Below are positions 32,654-43,758 of a DNA stretch of 54,935 nucleotides, piece by piece. A program made the translations under genes and the position numbers. Each line of letters opens with the position of its first letter. The first letter of the stretch is position 1. The DNA comes from Mycobacterium interjectum (lineage in GTDB: Bacteria > Actinomycetota > Actinomycetes > Mycobacteriales > Mycobacteriaceae): the NCBI GenBank assembly GCA_002102225.1, contig LQPB01000027.1, positions 1-54,935 on the forward strand. Direction: 5' to 3'. The notes under the pieces were generated by a model. That model saw nothing but the letters and a program-made list of their open reading frames with translations. It searched no databases and was not told where the DNA came from.

Positions 32654-34725
32654 GCCGCGGCGACGCCGGACGCGCGAGCCGATCACAGTCCGGGCGGCCG
32701 ACCCGCGGTCCGCGTAAACCACAGGAGTCCAAGGGAGTCCGGCAACCGAAGCGGCCCCGCGATCCCAAGCGGGCACAACAGCCGTCGGACCCGCGCGGGC
32801 CGAAGAGATTCCGGAAAGCCAAGGAGGTCAAGCCAACTCGCGCGGACGCGCGGCCCGACGCCGTCGGCGCCGGTCACTCCGCGCGGCAGCGCCGCACCCG
32901 CCAGATCGTGGAAGTGGGTTCGCGCGGCGCCTCGTTCGTCTTCCGGCACCGCGCCGGCAACGCCGTCATCCTGGTGCTGATGCTGGTGGCGGGGGCCCAG
33001 CTGTTCATGCTGCAGGTCAAGGACGCCCCCAAGCTGCGGGCCCAGGCGGCCGGTCAGCTCAAGGTCACCGACGTCGAAAAGGCGGTGCGCGGCAGCATCG
33101 TCGACCGCAACAACCAACAGCTGGCGTTCACCATCGAGTCGAGGGCATTGACGTTCCAGCCGAAGAGGATTCGCCAGCAACTCGAAGAGGCGAAGCGGAA
33201 GAACTCCGCGGCCCCCGACCCGCAGGAGCGGCTGCGGGACATCGCCAAGGAGGTCTCCACCCGGCTGAACAACAAGCCCGACTACCAGACGGTGTTGAAA
33301 AAGCTGCAGGGCAACGACAACTTCGTCTACCTGGCGCGCGCCGTCGACCCCGCCGTGGCCAGCGCGATCTCCGAGAAGTATCCGGAGGTCGGCTCCGAGC
33401 GGCAGGATCTGCGCCAATACCCCGGTGGATCGCTGGCGGCCAACATCGTCGGCGGCATCGACTGGGACGGCCACGGGCTGCTGGGGCTGGAGGATTCCCT
33501 GGACTCCGTGCTTTCGGGGACCGACGGCTCGGTCACCTACGACCGCGGGTCCGACGGCGTCGTCATCCCCGGCAGCTACCGCAACCGGCACCGGGCGGTC
33601 AACGGGTCGACGGTCCAGCTGACGCTCGACGACGACATCCAGTTCTACGTGCAGCAGCAGGTCCAGCAGGCCAAGAATCTGTCTGGGGCGCACAACGTTT
33701 CGGCCGTGGTGCTCGACTCCAAGACCGGCGAGGTGCTGGCCATGGCCAACGACAACACCTTCGACCCCTCCCAGGACATCGGGCGCCAGGGCGACAGGCA
33801 GCTGGGCAACCTGGCGGTGTCCTCGCCCTTCGAGCCCGGATCGGTGAACAAGGTGATCACCGCGTCCTCGGTCATCGAATACGGGCTGAGTAACCCCGAC
33901 GAGGTGTTGCACGTGCCCGGCTCGATCCAGATGGGCGGGGTATCGATCCACGACGCCTGGGACCACGGCGTGATGCCCTACACCACCACCGGCGTGTTCG
34001 GGAAGTCGTCGAACGTCGGCACCCTGATGCTGGCGCAGCGCGTCGGCCCGGAACGCTTCTACGACATGGTCCGCAAGTTCGGGCTGGGCCAGCGCACCAA
34101 CGTCGGGCTGCCCGGTGAGAGTGCGGGGCTGGTCCCGCCCATCGACCAATGGTCGGGCAGCACCTTCTCCAACCTGCCGATCGGCCAAGGCCTTTCGATG
34201 ACCCTGCTGCAGATGACCGACATGTACCAGACCATCGCCAACGACGGCCTGCGGGTGCCGCCGCGGATCATCAAGGCCACCATCGCACCCGATGGCACCA
34301 AGACCGAGGAACCGCACCCCGAAGGCGTGCGGGTGGTCTCGCCGCAGACCGCGCAGACCGTGCGGGGCATGCTGCGCGCCGTCGTGCAGCGCGACCCGAT
34401 GGGCTACCAGCAGGGCACCGGGCCCGCGGCCGCGGTGTCCGGTTACCAGATGGCCGGCAAGACCGGCACCGCCCAGCAGATCAACCCCGGCTGCGGTTGT
34501 TATTTCGACGACGTCTACTGGATCACCTTCGCCGGCATGGCCACCGTCGACAATCCCCGCTACGTCATCGGCATCATGATGGACAACCCGCAGCGCAATG
34601 CCGATGGTTCGCCGGGGCATTCGGCGGCGCCGTTGTTCCACAACATCGCCGGCTGGCTGATGCAGCGCGAAAACGTGCCGCTGTCACCGGATCCGGGGCC
34701 GCCGCTGACGCTGCAGGCGACCTAG
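32650..34725 (+). CDS. pbpB: Septal penicillin-binding protein PbpB (FtsI/PBP3)
   Basis: This 691-residue class B PBP is the septal transpeptidase working with FtsW. A basic, disordered N-terminus is followed by one membrane helix (about 100-120), the dimerisation domain and the transpeptidase domain. The active-site motifs are S398-V-N-K401, S453-S-N455 and K604-T-G606. It is slightly longer than the M. tuberculosis protein (679) through the N-terminal tail. GTG 32650 overlaps the preceding stop by 4 bp. The next dcw gene, murE, is separated by a minus-strand lipoprotein gene. Confidence 0.96.
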   Translation: MSRGDAGRASRSQSGRPTRGPRKPQESKGVRQPKRPRDPKRAQQPSDPRGPKRFRKAKEVKPTRADARPDAVGAGHSARQRRTRQIVEVGSRGASFVFRHRAGNAVILVLMLVAGAQLFMLQVKDAPKLRAQAAGQLKVTDVEKAVRGSIVDRNNQQLAFTIESRALTFQPKRIRQQLEEAKRKNSAAPDPQERLRDIAKEVSTRLNNKPDYQTVLKKLQGNDNFVYLARAVDPAVASAISEKYPEVGSERQDLRQYPGGSLAANIVGGIDWDGHGLLGLEDSLDSVLSGTDGSVTYDRGSDGVVIPGSYRNRHRAVNGSTVQLTLDDDIQFYVQQQVQQAKNLSGAHNVSAVVLDSKTGEVLAMANDNTFDPSQDIGRQGDRQLGNLAVSSPFEPGSVNKVITASSVIEYGLSNPDEVLHVPGSIQMGGVSIHDAWDHGVMPYTTTGVFGKSSNVGTLMLAQRVGPERFYDMVRKFGLGQRTNVGLPGESAGLVPPIDQWSGSTFSNLPIGQGLSMTLLQMTDMYQTIANDGLRVPPRIIKATIAPDGTKTEEPHPEGVRVVSPQTAQTVRGMLRAVVQRDPMGYQQGTGPAAAVSGYQMAGKTGTAQQINPGCGCYFDDVYWITFAGMATVDNPRYVIGIMMDNPQRNADGSPGHSAAPLFHNIAGWLMQRENVPLSPDPGPPLTLQAT

Positions 34726-34776
34726 CGGCGATCGCGAGGGCGGCACAGCCGGGCGAAGCGGGTCGCCGACCGATTG

Positions 34777-35028
34777 TCAGCCCTTGTCCTTCGCCAGGGC
34801 ATCCTGGCAGCCCTGAATCCACTCCTGCTGGTTGAGGCCCTGAGCCTGGTTTGTCGCCCACGAGCCGCAGATGGTCGAGGGCCCCATCATGCCGGCCTGG
34901 GTTTGCACCAAGCTGTTGCCGTCGGCGAACTTAAATCCCTTGTTGTAGGCGTCGCTATGGCCGGCCGACCCGCATGCCGTGAGGACGGCGGCGGTGAGCA
35001 GGCTGGCTGCGGTGAGGGTGATCTTCAT
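34777..35028 (-). CDS. Small secreted lipoprotein, function unknown
   Basis: The 83-residue precursor has a lipoprotein signal peptide ending in the lipobox LTAC with C19. A mature part of about 64 residues follows with two further cysteines (C54 and C74) that could form a disulfide. It starts at ATG 35028 behind AAAGGGGTAAGG. It is the only minus-strand gene inside the otherwise plus-strand dcw cluster, where M. tuberculosis has PE_PGRS38 and neighbours. I do not recognise a family; an accessory insertion is likely. Confidence 0.78.
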   Translation of the reverse strand: MKITLTAASLLTAAVLTACGSAGHSDAYNKGFKFADGNSLVQTQAGMMGPSTICGSWATNQAQGLNQQEWIQGCQDALAKDKG

Positions 35029-35225
35029 TGCCTTACCCCTTTGGTGGCGGCCGATGTGCTTTCACCCGACGGAAACGTCGGGGTAGCCGAAGGTTGCGGC
35101 AAAGGGCTTGAAGGATCCTTGGAGAGCGGGGGCAGCACAGCACGGCGACTCCGCGGCCGATGCGTCTAGGTAGGGTGTCATGGCTGATCATGGCGATCGC
35201 GCGACGTTGGACGGAGGTGGTATCG

Positions 35226-36752
35226 GTGCCCGCTGAGCTGCGCCCCACCTCCTGTTCGGGGGCCCCGCTGCCCGCGCTGGCGGCCCAGGTCGGGGCGGTG
35301 ATGGCCGACGGGGTCGCCGTCCCGGACCTCACGATCACCGGGGTGACGCTGCGCGCCCAGGACGTGCGGCCCGGCGACCTGTTCGCAGCCTTGCCCGGCT
35401 CGACCACGCACGGCGCCCGCTTTGCCGGCGACGCGATCGCACGCGGTGCCGCCGCGGTGCTCACCGACGCCGCCGGCGTCGCGGAGATGGGTTCGCTGGC
35501 CGGCGCGGCGCCCACGCTGGTGCACCCGGCGCCCCGGCGTGTGCTCGGCGGCCTGGCCGCCGCGGTGTACGGCAACCCGTCGGAGAAGGTCACGGTCATC
35601 GGGATCACCGGGACGTCGGGCAAGACCACCACGACCTATCTGGTCGAGTCCGGGCTGCGGGCCGGCGGGCGCACGGCCGGGCTGATCGGCACGATCGGCA
35701 TCCGCATCGACGGCGCGGACATCCCCAGCGCGCTGACCACCCCGGAGGCCCCGGATCTGCAGGCGATGCTCGCGGCGATGGCCGAGCGCGGGGTGGACAC
35801 CGTGGTCATGGAGGCCTCCAGTCACGCGCTGACCCTGGGCCGGGTGGACGGCACCACGTTCGCGGTGGGCGCCTTCACCAATCTCTCGCGCGACCACCTC
35901 GACTTCCACCCGACGATGGCCGACTACTTCGAGGCCAAGGCCGTGCTGTTCGACCCGGCGTCCAAACTGCGTGCCCGGACCGCCGTCGTCTGCATCGACG
36001 ACGACGCCGGGCGCGCAATGGCCGACCGCGCCGGTGATGCGATCACCGTCAGCGCCACCGGCCGCGCCGCCCACTGGCGTGCCGCGGACGTGGCGCCGAT
36101 GGGCGCCGGGGGACAGGAGTTCACCGTCGTGGACCCCGCCGGCGTGCACCACCGCGTCGGCATCCGGCTGCCGGGCCACTACAACGTCGCGAATGCCCTT
36201 GTGGCGCTGGCCATTCTGGATTCGGTGGGGGTCTCTCCGGAGCAGGCTGCCCCCGGCTTGCTGCAGACCCGCGTCCCCGGACGTCTCGAACAGATCGATC
36301 GCGGCCAGGATTTCTTGGCGCTGGTCGACTACGCCCACAAGCCCGAGGCATTGCGTGCGGTGTTGACGACGCTGCTGGGCCGCGGCCGCCGCTTGGCGGT
36401 GGTGTTCGGCGCCGGGGGCGATCGCGATCCCGGCAAGCGGGCCGCGATGGGCGAAATCGCCGCGGAACTCGCCGATTTGGTCGTCGTCACCGACGACAAC
36501 CCCCGCAGCGAGGATCCGGCGGCGATCCGCCGCGAGATCCTGGCGGGGGCGCTCGCGGGTGCCGGCACGGCGCAGGTGGTCGAGATCGGCGACCGTCGCG
36601 AGGCGATCAGGCACGCCGTCGCCTGGGCGGGCCGCGGGGACGTGGTGGTGATCGCCGGCAAGGGCCACGAAACCGGGCAAAGCGCCGGCGGCGAGGTCCG
36701 ACCGTTCGACGACCGGGTGGAGCTGGCCAAGGCGCTGGAGGCCACCCGGTGA
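35226..36752 (+). CDS. murE: UDP-MurNAc-tripeptide ligase MurE (meso-DAP adding)
   Basis: This 508-residue cytosolic ligase adds meso-diaminopimelate to UDP-MurNAc-L-Ala-D-Glu. The ATP-binding motif GTSGKTTT is at 129-136. DDNPRSEDP near the C-terminus is the DNPR motif that selects meso-DAP. GTG 35226 was chosen because GGAGG (35213-35217) lies 8 nt upstream. ATG 35190 is in frame, and its extra residues (RRWTEV) may only reflect conservation of the ribosome-binding site. The stop overlaps murF by 4 bp. Confidence 0.96.
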   Translation: MPAELRPTSCSGAPLPALAAQVGAVMADGVAVPDLTITGVTLRAQDVRPGDLFAALPGSTTHGARFAGDAIARGAAAVLTDAAGVAEMGSLAGAAPTLVHPAPRRVLGGLAAAVYGNPSEKVTVIGITGTSGKTTTTYLVESGLRAGGRTAGLIGTIGIRIDGADIPSALTTPEAPDLQAMLAAMAERGVDTVVMEASSHALTLGRVDGTTFAVGAFTNLSRDHLDFHPTMADYFEAKAVLFDPASKLRARTAVVCIDDDAGRAMADRAGDAITVSATGRAAHWRAADVAPMGAGGQEFTVVDPAGVHHRVGIRLPGHYNVANALVALAILDSVGVSPEQAAPGLLQTRVPGRLEQIDRGQDFLALVDYAHKPEALRAVLTTLLGRGRRLAVVFGAGGDRDPGKRAAMGEIAAELADLVVVTDDNPRSEDPAAIRREILAGALAGAGTAQVVEIGDRREAIRHAVAWAGRGDVVVIAGKGHETGQSAGGEVRPFDDRVELAKALEATR

Positions 36753-38293
36753 TCGACCTGACCCTCGCCCAAATCGCCCAAATCGTCGGCGGCACACTGG
36801 CCGACATCACACCGGAGGCCGCCGCGGACCTGCACGTCACCGGGACCGTCGAATTCGACTCGCGCAAGGTCGGCCCGGGTGGGCTGTTCCTGGCGCTGCC
36901 CGGCGCGCGCTCCGACGGGCATGACCACGCGGCCTCGGCGGTCGCGGCGGGTGCGGTCGCCGTGTTGGCGGCCCGGCCGGTCGGGGTGCCCGCCGTCGTG
37001 GTCGACCCCCAGCCTCGCGCGACCGGGGGCGGGCTGGCCGGGGTGCTCGAGCACGACGCCGACGGCTCCGGCGCGGCGGTGCTGGCCGCGCTGGCCAAGC
37101 TGGCCCGGGCCGTGGCGGCCGAGCTGGTCGCGGGCGGCCTGACCATCATCGGGATCACCGGGTCATCGGGAAAGACCTCGACCAAGGACCTGGTGGCCGC
37201 CGTGCTCGAGCCGCTGGGCGAGGTGATCGCCCCGCCCGGGTCGTTCAACAACGAGCTGGGCCACCCCTGGACGGTGTTGCGCGCGACGCGAAGTACCGAC
37301 TATTTGGTTCTCGAGATGTCGGCGCGGCACCCCGGCAACATCGCCGCGCTGGCCGAGATCGCCCCGCCGTCGATCGGGGTGGTCCTCAACGTCGGCACCG
37401 CCCATCTCGGCGAGTTCGGCTCCCGGGAAGCCATCGCGCGCACCAAAGCCGAACTGCCACAAGCGGTTCCGTCGTCCGGCGTCGTCGTCCTCAACGTCGA
37501 CGACCCCACCGTTGCCGCGATGGCGGGGGTCACCGCGGCCCGGGTGGTCCGGGTCAGCCGCGCGGCCCGCACCGATTCGGGTCCCAGCGACGTGTGGGCC
37601 GAGGGAGTGTCGCTCGACGAATTGGCCAGGCCGCGCTTTACCCTGCACGCGATGGACAGCGCAGTCGACGTGCGGCTCGGTGTGTTCGGCGACCATCAGG
37701 TCACCAACGCGCTGTGCGCCGGCGCGGTCGCGCTGCAATGCGGCGCCGGCGTCGAGCAGGTGGCCGCCGCGCTGCAAGGCGCGGGCCCGGTGTCGCGGCA
37801 CCGCATGCAGGTGAGTACCCGCCGCGACGGCGTCACGGTGATCGACGACGCGTACAACGCCAACCCCGACTCGATGCGGGCCGGGCTGCAGGCGCTGGCC
37901 TGGATCGCCCACGGCAGCGGGGAAGGCCCCACCGAAAAGCGCAGGAGCTGGGCGGTGCTGGGCGAGATGGCCGAGCTCGGTGAGGACGCGATAGCCGAGC
38001 ACGACCGCATCGGCCGGCTCGCGGTGCGCTTAGATGTGTCTCGACTCGTTGTCGTGGGAACCGGGAGGTCGATGAGCGCCATGCACGACGGCGCGGTCTT
38101 GGAAGGGGCCGTGGGCTCCTGGGGCGATCGGGGGGCCGTCAGCGTGCCCGACGCCGACGCCGCCCTGGCGTTGCTGCGGGCCGAGCTGCAACCCGGCGAC
38201 GTGGTCCTGGTCAAGGCGTCCAACGCCGCGGGCCTGGGTGCGCTGGCGGAGGCGCTGTCCTCGGATGCCCCGGACAGCGGGGCCCGCCCGTGA
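36749..38293 (+). CDS. murF: UDP-MurNAc-tripeptide:D-Ala-D-Ala ligase MurF
   Basis: This 514-residue Mur ligase completes the UDP-MurNAc-pentapeptide. It shows the N-terminal substrate domain ([19 protein letters not shown]), the P-loop [13 protein letters not shown] and [11 protein letters not shown] in the C-terminal domain. The length matches M. tuberculosis MurF (510). GTG 36749 overlaps the murE stop and its own stop overlaps mraY, so the cytosolic steps of precursor synthesis are translated in series. Confidence 0.97.
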   Translation: MIDLTLAQIAQIVGGTLADITPEAAADLHVTGTVEFDSRKVGPGGLFLALPGARSDGHDHAASAVAAGAVAVLAARPVGVPAVVVDPQPRATGGGLAGVLEHDADGSGAAVLAALAKLARAVAAELVAGGLTIIGITGSSGKTSTKDLVAAVLEPLGEVIAPPGSFNNELGHPWTVLRATRSTDYLVLEMSARHPGNIAALAEIAPPSIGVVLNVGTAHLGEFGSREAIARTKAELPQAVPSSGVVVLNVDDPTVAAMAGVTAARVVRVSRAARTDSGPSDVWAEGVSLDELARPRFTLHAMDSAVDVRLGVFGDHQVTNALCAGAVALQCGAGVEQVAAALQGAGPVSRHRMQVSTRRDGVTVIDDAYNANPDSMRAGLQALAWIAHGSGEGPTEKRRSWAVLGEMAELGEDAIAEHDRIGRLAVRLDVSRLVVVGTGRSMSAMHDGAVLEGAVGSWGDRGAVSVPDADAALALLRAELQPGDVVLVKASNAAGLGALAEALSSDAPDSGARP

Positions 38294-39369
38294 GACAGAT
38301 CCTCATCGCGGTCGCCATCGCGCTGACCGTCTCGATCCTGTTGACGCCGGCGCTGATCCGGCTGTTCACCAAGCAGGGGTTCGGACACCACATCCGCGAG
38401 GACGGGCCGCCGACCCATCACGCCAAGCGCGGCACGCCCTCGATGGGCGGCGTGGCGATCCTGGCCGGGATCTGGGCGGGTTATCTGGGCGCGCACCTCG
38501 CCGGGCTGGCGTTCGACGGCGAGGGCATCTCGGCGTCGGGTCTGCTGGTGCTGGGCCTGGCCACCGTGCTGGGCGGCGTCGGGTTCCTCGACGACCTGAT
38601 CAAGATCCGCCGGTCGCGCAACCTCGGGCTGAACAAGACGGCCAAGACGGTCGGGCAGATCGTCGCCGCGGTGCTGTTCGGGGTGCTGGTCCTGCAGTTC
38701 CGCAACGCCAACGGCCTGACCCCGGCCAGCGCGAACCTGTCCTACGTCCGCGAAATCGCCACCGTCACACTGGCTCCCGGCCTGTTCGTGCTGTTCTGCG
38801 TGGTGATCGTCAGCGCCTGGTCCAACGCGGTCAACTTCACCGACGGCCTGGACGGGCTGGCCGCGGGCTGCATGGCGATGGTCACCGCCGCCTACGTGTT
38901 GATCACCTTCTGGCAGTACCGCAACGCGTGCGTCACCGCTCCGGGCCTGGGCTGCTACAACGTGCGAGATCCGCTGGACCTGGCGCTCATCGCGGCCGCC
39001 ACCGCCGGCGCCTGCATCGGCTTTTTGTGGTGGAACGCCGCCCCGGCCAAGATCTTCATGGGTGACACCGGCTCCCTGGCGCTGGGCGGCATCATCGCGG
39101 GCCTGTCGGTCACCAGCCGCACCGAGGTCCTCGCGGTCGTGCTGGGCTCGCTGTTCGTCGCGGAGGTCACGTCCGTGGTGCTGCAGATCCTGGCCTTCCG
39201 CACCACCGGGCGCCGGGTGTTCCGGATGGCGCCCTTCCACCACCATTTCGAGTTGGCCGGCTGGGCCGAAACGACGGTGATCATCCGCTTCTGGCTGCTC
39301 ACCGCGATCGCCTGCGGCCTGGGCGTGGCCCTCTTCTACGGTGAGTGGCTGGGCGCGATCGGTGCCTGA
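38290..39369 (+). CDS. mraY: Phospho-MurNAc-pentapeptide translocase MraY (MurX)
   Basis: This 359-residue, ten-helix membrane enzyme transfers phospho-MurNAc-pentapeptide to decaprenyl phosphate to make lipid I. Diagnostic motifs are FLDDLIK, the [10 protein letters not shown] catalytic segment and the HHHFE loop ([11 protein letters not shown]). The protein is the target of nucleoside antibiotics such as capuramycin. GTG 38290 overlaps the murF stop by 4 bp, and the 3' end overlaps murD by 8 bp. Confidence 0.97.
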   Translation: MRQILIAVAIALTVSILLTPALIRLFTKQGFGHHIREDGPPTHHAKRGTPSMGGVAILAGIWAGYLGAHLAGLAFDGEGISASGLLVLGLATVLGGVGFLDDLIKIRRSRNLGLNKTAKTVGQIVAAVLFGVLVLQFRNANGLTPASANLSYVREIATVTLAPGLFVLFCVVIVSAWSNAVNFTDGLDGLAAGCMAMVTAAYVLITFWQYRNACVTAPGLGCYNVRDPLDLALIAAATAGACIGFLWWNAAPAKIFMGDTGSLALGGIIAGLSVTSRTEVLAVVLGSLFVAEVTSVVLQILAFRTTGRRVFRMAPFHHHFELAGWAETTVIIRFWLLTAIACGLGVALFYGEWLGAIGA

Positions 39370-40828
39370 GGTACCCGGGCTCGACCCCTTGGCGCCGGGC
39401 GCGCCGGTGCTGGTGGCCGGCGGCGGCGTGACCGGCAGGGCGGTGCTGGCCGCCTTGACCCGGTTCGGCGCCGCGCCGACCCTGTGCGACGACGACCCGG
39501 CCACGCTGCGTCAGTACGCCGACCGCGGCGTGGCCACCGTGCCCACCTCGACGGCGACGGGCCAGGTCTCCCGATACGCCCTGGTGGTGACCAGCCCGGG
39601 GTTCTCCCCGGCCACACCGCTGCTGGCCGCCGCGGCGACCGCGGGCGTGCCCATCTGGGGCGACGTCGAATTGGCCTGGCGGCTCGACGCCGCGGGCCAC
39701 TACGGGCCGCCGCGCCGCTGGCTGGCCGTGACCGGGACGAACGGCAAGACCACGACGACGTCGATGCTGCACGCCATGCTGACCGCCGCGGGTTTGAACA
39801 GCCTGCTGTGCGGCAACATCGGCGATCCGGTGCTGGACGTGCTCGACCAGCCCGCCGACCTGCTGGCCGTCGAGCTGTCCAGCTTCCAGCTGCATTGGGC
39901 GCCCTCGCTGCGGCCCGAGGCCGGCGTGGTCCTCAACATCGCCGAGGACCACCTCGACTGGCACACCACGATGGCCGACTACACCGCGGCGAAGGCCCGG
40001 GTCCTGGGCGGCCGGGTGGCCGTGGTCGGGCTGGACGACGCCCGGGCCGCGGCGCTGCTGGGCAGCGCCGCCGCGCCGGTGCGCGTCGGCTTTCGGCTCG
40101 GCGAGCCCGGCGCGGGCGAACTCGGCGTGCGCGACGGCCAACTGATCGACCGCGCCTTCGCCGACGACCTGGCGCTGCTGGCCGCCGACTCGATACCGGT
40201 GCCGGGCCCGGTCGGCGTGCTCGACGCCCTGGGCGCGGCGGCCCTGGCCCGCAGCGTCGGGGTGCCCCCGGAGGCGATCGCGGCGGCCATCTCGTCCTTC
40301 CGGGTGGGCCGGCACCGCGCCGAGGTGGTCGCCGTCGCCGACGGGATCACCTACGTCGACGACTCCAAGGCCACCAACCCGCACGCCGCCGAGGCGTCGG
40401 TGCTGGCCTACCCGCGCGTGGTGTGGGTGGCCGGCGGTTTGCTGAAGGGCGCATCCGTGGACGCCGAGGTGGCCAGGGTCGCGTCCCGGCTGGTGGGGGC
40501 GGTGCTCATCGGCCGCGATCGCGCGCAGGTTGCAGAGGCGTTATCGCGACACGCGCCGGATGTCCCCGTCGTCCAGGTTGTGACAGGCGAGGATGCTGAT
40601 ATGAATGCGACTGCTGTGGTTCCTGATACAGATGTGACAGAAGTGAGACCTTCGGGTGGGGACCTCGGCGCTCGCGTCATGACGGCGGCCGTGGCCGCCG
40701 CCCGGGAGCTCGCCCGGCCCGGTGACACCGTGCTGCTGGCGCCGGCCGGCGCGTCGTTCGACCAGTTCGCAGGCTACGCAGCCCGGGGCGAAGCGTTCGC
40801 TGCCGCCGTGCGCGCGGCGACCCGGTAG
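39362..40828 (+). CDS. murD: UDP-MurNAc-L-alanine:D-glutamate ligase MurD
   Basis: This 488-residue ligase adds D-glutamate to UDP-MurNAc-L-Ala. It has an N-terminal Rossmann-like domain ([10 protein letters not shown]), the P-loop [10 protein letters not shown] and the C-terminal YVDDSKATN motif. GTG 39362 was chosen to match M. tuberculosis MurD (486). Codons at about 40588-40650 ([19 protein letters not shown]) use A/T third positions unlike the rest of the gene, and this C-terminal loop is variable between species. FtsW starts immediately at the next base. Confidence 0.96.
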   Translation: MPEVPGLDPLAPGAPVLVAGGGVTGRAVLAALTRFGAAPTLCDDDPATLRQYADRGVATVPTSTATGQVSRYALVVTSPGFSPATPLLAAAATAGVPIWGDVELAWRLDAAGHYGPPRRWLAVTGTNGKTTTTSMLHAMLTAAGLNSLLCGNIGDPVLDVLDQPADLLAVELSSFQLHWAPSLRPEAGVVLNIAEDHLDWHTTMADYTAAKARVLGGRVAVVGLDDARAAALLGSAAAPVRVGFRLGEPGAGELGVRDGQLIDRAFADDLALLAADSIPVPGPVGVLDALGAAALARSVGVPPEAIAAAISSFRVGRHRAEVVAVADGITYVDDSKATNPHAAEASVLAYPRVVWVAGGLLKGASVDAEVARVASRLVGAVLIGRDRAQVAEALSRHAPDVPVVQVVTGEDADMNATAVVPDTDVTEVRPSGGDLGARVMTAAVAAARELARPGDTVLLAPAGASFDQFAGYAARGEAFAAAVRAATR

Positions 40829-42544
40829 GTGGGCGTGGCTAACGCGCTGACCCGGCGGTTGCGCCGAGGCAAGAAGATCAAGGGCGACGCGGCCGAGCCG
40901 GCGGACGCGACGCAGGCCGCCACGGCCACCGAGGCCACCGAGGCCGCGGAGGCCTCAGACGCCCCGGACGCCTCGGACGTGGAAACCCCGACGGACGTCA
41001 TCGAAGCCGCCGGCCCGCCCGACGCCGAGGCCCCGGCGGGCGCCCGGGCCAGGCTGGTCGCGATGCCGGGCGGTGTGCGCGCCCGGTTCGGCGCCTGGCT
41101 GGGCCGTCCGATGACGTCGTTTCACCTGATCATCGCCGTCACCGCGTTGCTGACGACGCTCGGGCTGATCATGGTGCTGTCCGCCTCGGGCGTGCGCTCC
41201 TACGGCGCCGACGGGTCGGCCTGGGTGATCTTCGCCAAGCAGGTGCTGTGGACGGTCATCGGGCTCATCGCGGCCTACATCGCGATGCGCGCGTCGGTGC
41301 GGTTCATCCGGCGGGTGGCCTTCACCGGCTACCTCATCACCATCATTTTGCTGGTGCTCGTGCTGGTCCCCGGGATCGGCAACCTGGCCAACGGCTCGCG
41401 CAAGTGGTTCGTGGTCGCGGGCTTCTCGATGCAGCCCTCCGAGCTGGCCAAGATCGCGTTCGCCATCTGGGGCGCGCACCTGCTGGCGGCGCGGCGCATG
41501 GAGCGGGCGTCGCTGCGGGAGATGCTGATCCCGCTGGTCCCCGCGGCGGTCATCGCGCTGGCGCTGATCGTCGCCCAGCCCGACCTGGGCCAGACGGTGT
41601 CGCTGGGCATCATCCTGCTCGCCCTGCTCTGGTACGCCGGGCTGCCGCTGCGCGTGTTCGTCACCTCGCTGCTGGCCGTCTTCATGGCCGGCGCGGTCCT
41701 GGCGATGTCGGCGGGGTACCGCTCGGACCGGGTGCGGTCCTGGATCAACCCCGAGAACGACCCGCAGGACACCGGCTACCAGGCCCGCCAGGCCAAGTTC
41801 GCACTGGCCCACGGCGGCGTCTTCGGCGACGGCCTCGGCCAGGGCGTCGCCAAATGGAACTACCTGCCCAACGCCCACAACGACTTCATCTTCGCCATCA
41901 TCGGCGAGGAGCTGGGCTTCATCGGCGCGTTCGGGCTGCTGGCGCTCTTCGGTCTGTTCGCCTACACCGGGATGCGGATCGCGCGCCGGTCCGCCGACCC
42001 GTTCCTGCGGTTGGTGACCGCCACCACGACCATGTGGATCCTCGGTCAGGCGTTCATCAACATCGGCTACGTCATCGGCGTGCTGCCGGTCACCGGCCTG
42101 CAGCTACCACTCATCTCCGCCGGCGGAACATCAACGGCCGCAACGCTATTCATGATCGGCATCATGGCCAATGCCGCGCGACACGAACCGGAAGCGGTGG
42201 CCGCGCTGCGGGCCGGCCGGGACGACAAGGTGAATCAGCTGCTGCGCCTGCCGCTGCCCCGGCCGTACGCGCCGAGCCGCATCGAGGCCTTCCGCGACCG
42301 CAAGCGAGACGGCGCGTCGGCGTCCCGGAAGGCGCCCAAGGCGCCCAAGGCGCCCGCCCGGAAGGCGTCGCGCGGCGCCGACAAGCCGCTGCGCAAGGCG
42401 TCCGGCCGAACCGCCGGCCGGCCGGCGCGGCAGTCTGCGGGCGCCGCGCGGGTGCGGGGAGGGCATCATGGATCAAGCCAGCGGTACGCGGGTCAGCGTC
42501 CGACACGGCGAGCACGCGCATTGGAAGGTCAGCGTTACGGGTGA
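40829..42544 (+). CDS. ftsW: Septal peptidoglycan glycosyltransferase FtsW
   Basis: This 571-residue SEDS protein polymerises glycan strands from lipid II at the septum together with PbpB. An Ala/Glu/Asp-rich N-terminus (about 1-80) precedes about ten membrane helices with SEDS motifs ([38 protein letters not shown]). The long Lys/Arg/Ala-rich tail ends GQRYG. In M. tuberculosis the FtsW tail binds FtsZ. GTG 40829 abuts the murD stop and GTG 40835 is an alternative. The tails are longer than in M. tuberculosis (524). Confidence 0.95.
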   Translation: MGVANALTRRLRRGKKIKGDAAEPADATQAATATEATEAAEASDAPDASDVETPTDVIEAAGPPDAEAPAGARARLVAMPGGVRARFGAWLGRPMTSFHLIIAVTALLTTLGLIMVLSASGVRSYGADGSAWVIFAKQVLWTVIGLIAAYIAMRASVRFIRRVAFTGYLITIILLVLVLVPGIGNLANGSRKWFVVAGFSMQPSELAKIAFAIWGAHLLAARRMERASLREMLIPLVPAAVIALALIVAQPDLGQTVSLGIILLALLWYAGLPLRVFVTSLLAVFMAGAVLAMSAGYRSDRVRSWINPENDPQDTGYQARQAKFALAHGGVFGDGLGQGVAKWNYLPNAHNDFIFAIIGEELGFIGAFGLLALFGLFAYTGMRIARRSADPFLRLVTATTTMWILGQAFINIGYVIGVLPVTGLQLPLISAGGTSTAATLFMIGIMANAARHEPEAVAALRAGRDDKVNQLLRLPLPRPYAPSRIEAFRDRKRDGASASRKAPKAPKAPARKASRGADKPLRKASGRTAGRPARQSAGAARVRGGHHGSSQRYAGQRPTRRARALEGQRYG

Positions 42545-43758
42545 ACGGCACGATCAATCAGCCGGCCGGCGGGTTGGGGGGAAACCCCTCGCCCGCCGGT
42601 GCCGCATCATCGGTCGATGCGGCGGTTGATTCCGCCCTGTCGGTCGTGCTGGCCGGCGGCGGCACGGCCGGCCACGTGGAGCCCGCGATGGCCGTCGCCG
42701 ACGCGCTGACCGCGCTGGATCCCCACGTGCGCATCACCGCGCTGGGCACCCGGCGCGGACTCGAGACCCGGTTGGTGCCCGAACGCGGCTACCACCTCGA
42801 GCTGATCACACCGGTGCCGCTGCCCCGGAAACCCAGCGGTGACCTGGCGCGGCTGCCCCCGAGGGTGTGGCGTGCCGTCCGGGAGGCCCGCGCGGTGCTC
42901 GACGCCGTCGACGCCGACGTGGTGATCGGTTTCGGGGGCTACGTGGCCGTGCCGGCGTACCTGGCCGCGCGCGGCGGGCTGGGCCGGAGGCGCCGCGTCC
43001 CGGTGCTGATCCACGAGGCCAACGCCCGCGCCGGGCTGGCCAACCGCGTCGGCGCCCGCAGCGCCACCCGGGTGCTCGCGGCGGTGCCGGATTGCGGCCT
43101 GCCGCGCGCCGAGGTGGTCGGCGTGCCGATCCGGGCGACGCTCACCGCGCTCGACCGCGCGGCGTTGCGCCCCGAGGCGCGCCGGCACTTCGGTTTCGCC
43201 GACGACGCGCGGGTGCTGCTGGTGTTCGGCGGCTCGCAGGGCGCCGTCTCGCTGAACCGGGCCGTTTCGGGGGCGGCCGCCGACCTGGCCGCCGCGGGCG
43301 TCAGCGTGCTGCACGCGCACGGCCCCAAGAACACCCTCGACCTGCGCCAGCCCGGACCCGGTGACCCGCCCTACGTGGCGGTGCCGTACCTGGACCGGAT
43401 GGACCTGGCCTACGCCGCCGCGGACCTGGCGATCTGCCGGTCCGGGGCGATGACGGTCGCCGAAGTCTCGGCCGTCGGCCTGCCGGCCATCTACGTGCCG
43501 CTGCCGATCGGCAACGGCGAGCAGCGGCTCAACGCCCTGCCGGTGGTCAACGCCGGTGGCGGCATGGTCGTCGCCGACGCCGCCCTGACCCCGGCCCTGG
43601 TCGCCCGCGAGGTGGCCGGGCTGCTCACCGACCCGCCGCGGCTGGCGGCGATGACGGCGGCCGCCGCCCGGGTCGGACACCCCGACGCGGCGCGGCAGGT
43701 GGCCCAGGCCGCGCTGGACATCGCGCGGCGGGCGCGGGTCGGCGGGAGAAACGCGTGA
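42541..43758 (+). CDS. murG: Lipid II synthase MurG (GlcNAc transferase)
   Basis: This 405-residue GT-B (GT28) enzyme adds GlcNAc from UDP-GlcNAc to lipid I at the inner membrane face. The N-terminal [15 protein letters not shown] loop, [12 protein letters not shown], and the donor-site [11 protein letters not shown] and [13 protein letters not shown] are clear. GTG 42541 overlaps the ftsW stop by 4 bp. The first 35 residues are a variable Gly/Ala/Ser-rich extension, as in M. tuberculosis (410 residues). Confidence 0.97.
   Translation: MNGTINQPAGGLGGNPSPAGAASSVDAAVDSALSVVLAGGGTAGHVEPAMAVADALTALDPHVRITALGTRRGLETRLVPERGYHLELITPVPLPRKPSGDLARLPPRVWRAVREARAVLDAVDADVVIGFGGYVAVPAYLAARGGLGRRRRVPVLIHEANARAGLANRVGARSATRVLAAVPDCGLPRAEVVGVPIRATLTALDRAALRPEARRHFGFADDARVLLVFGGSQGAVSLNRAVSGAAADLAAAGVSVLHAHGPKNTLDLRQPGPGDPPYVAVPYLDRMDLAYAAADLAICRSGAMTVAEVSAVGLPAIYVPLPIGNGEQRLNALPVVNAGGGMVVADAALTPALVAREVAGLLTDPPRLAAMTAAAARVGHPDAARQVAQAALDIARRARVGGRNA

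Noticed and set aside
32683..34641. A 652-codon frame antisense to pbpB
   Set aside because: It mirrors pbpB codon structure, has no ribosome-binding site and gives low-complexity His/Arg/Gly sequence.
42325..42375. Repeated GCGCCCAAG units in ftsW
   Set aside because: They encode the Lys/Ala/Pro-rich C-terminal tail typical of mycobacterial FtsW, so this is low-complexity coding sequence.
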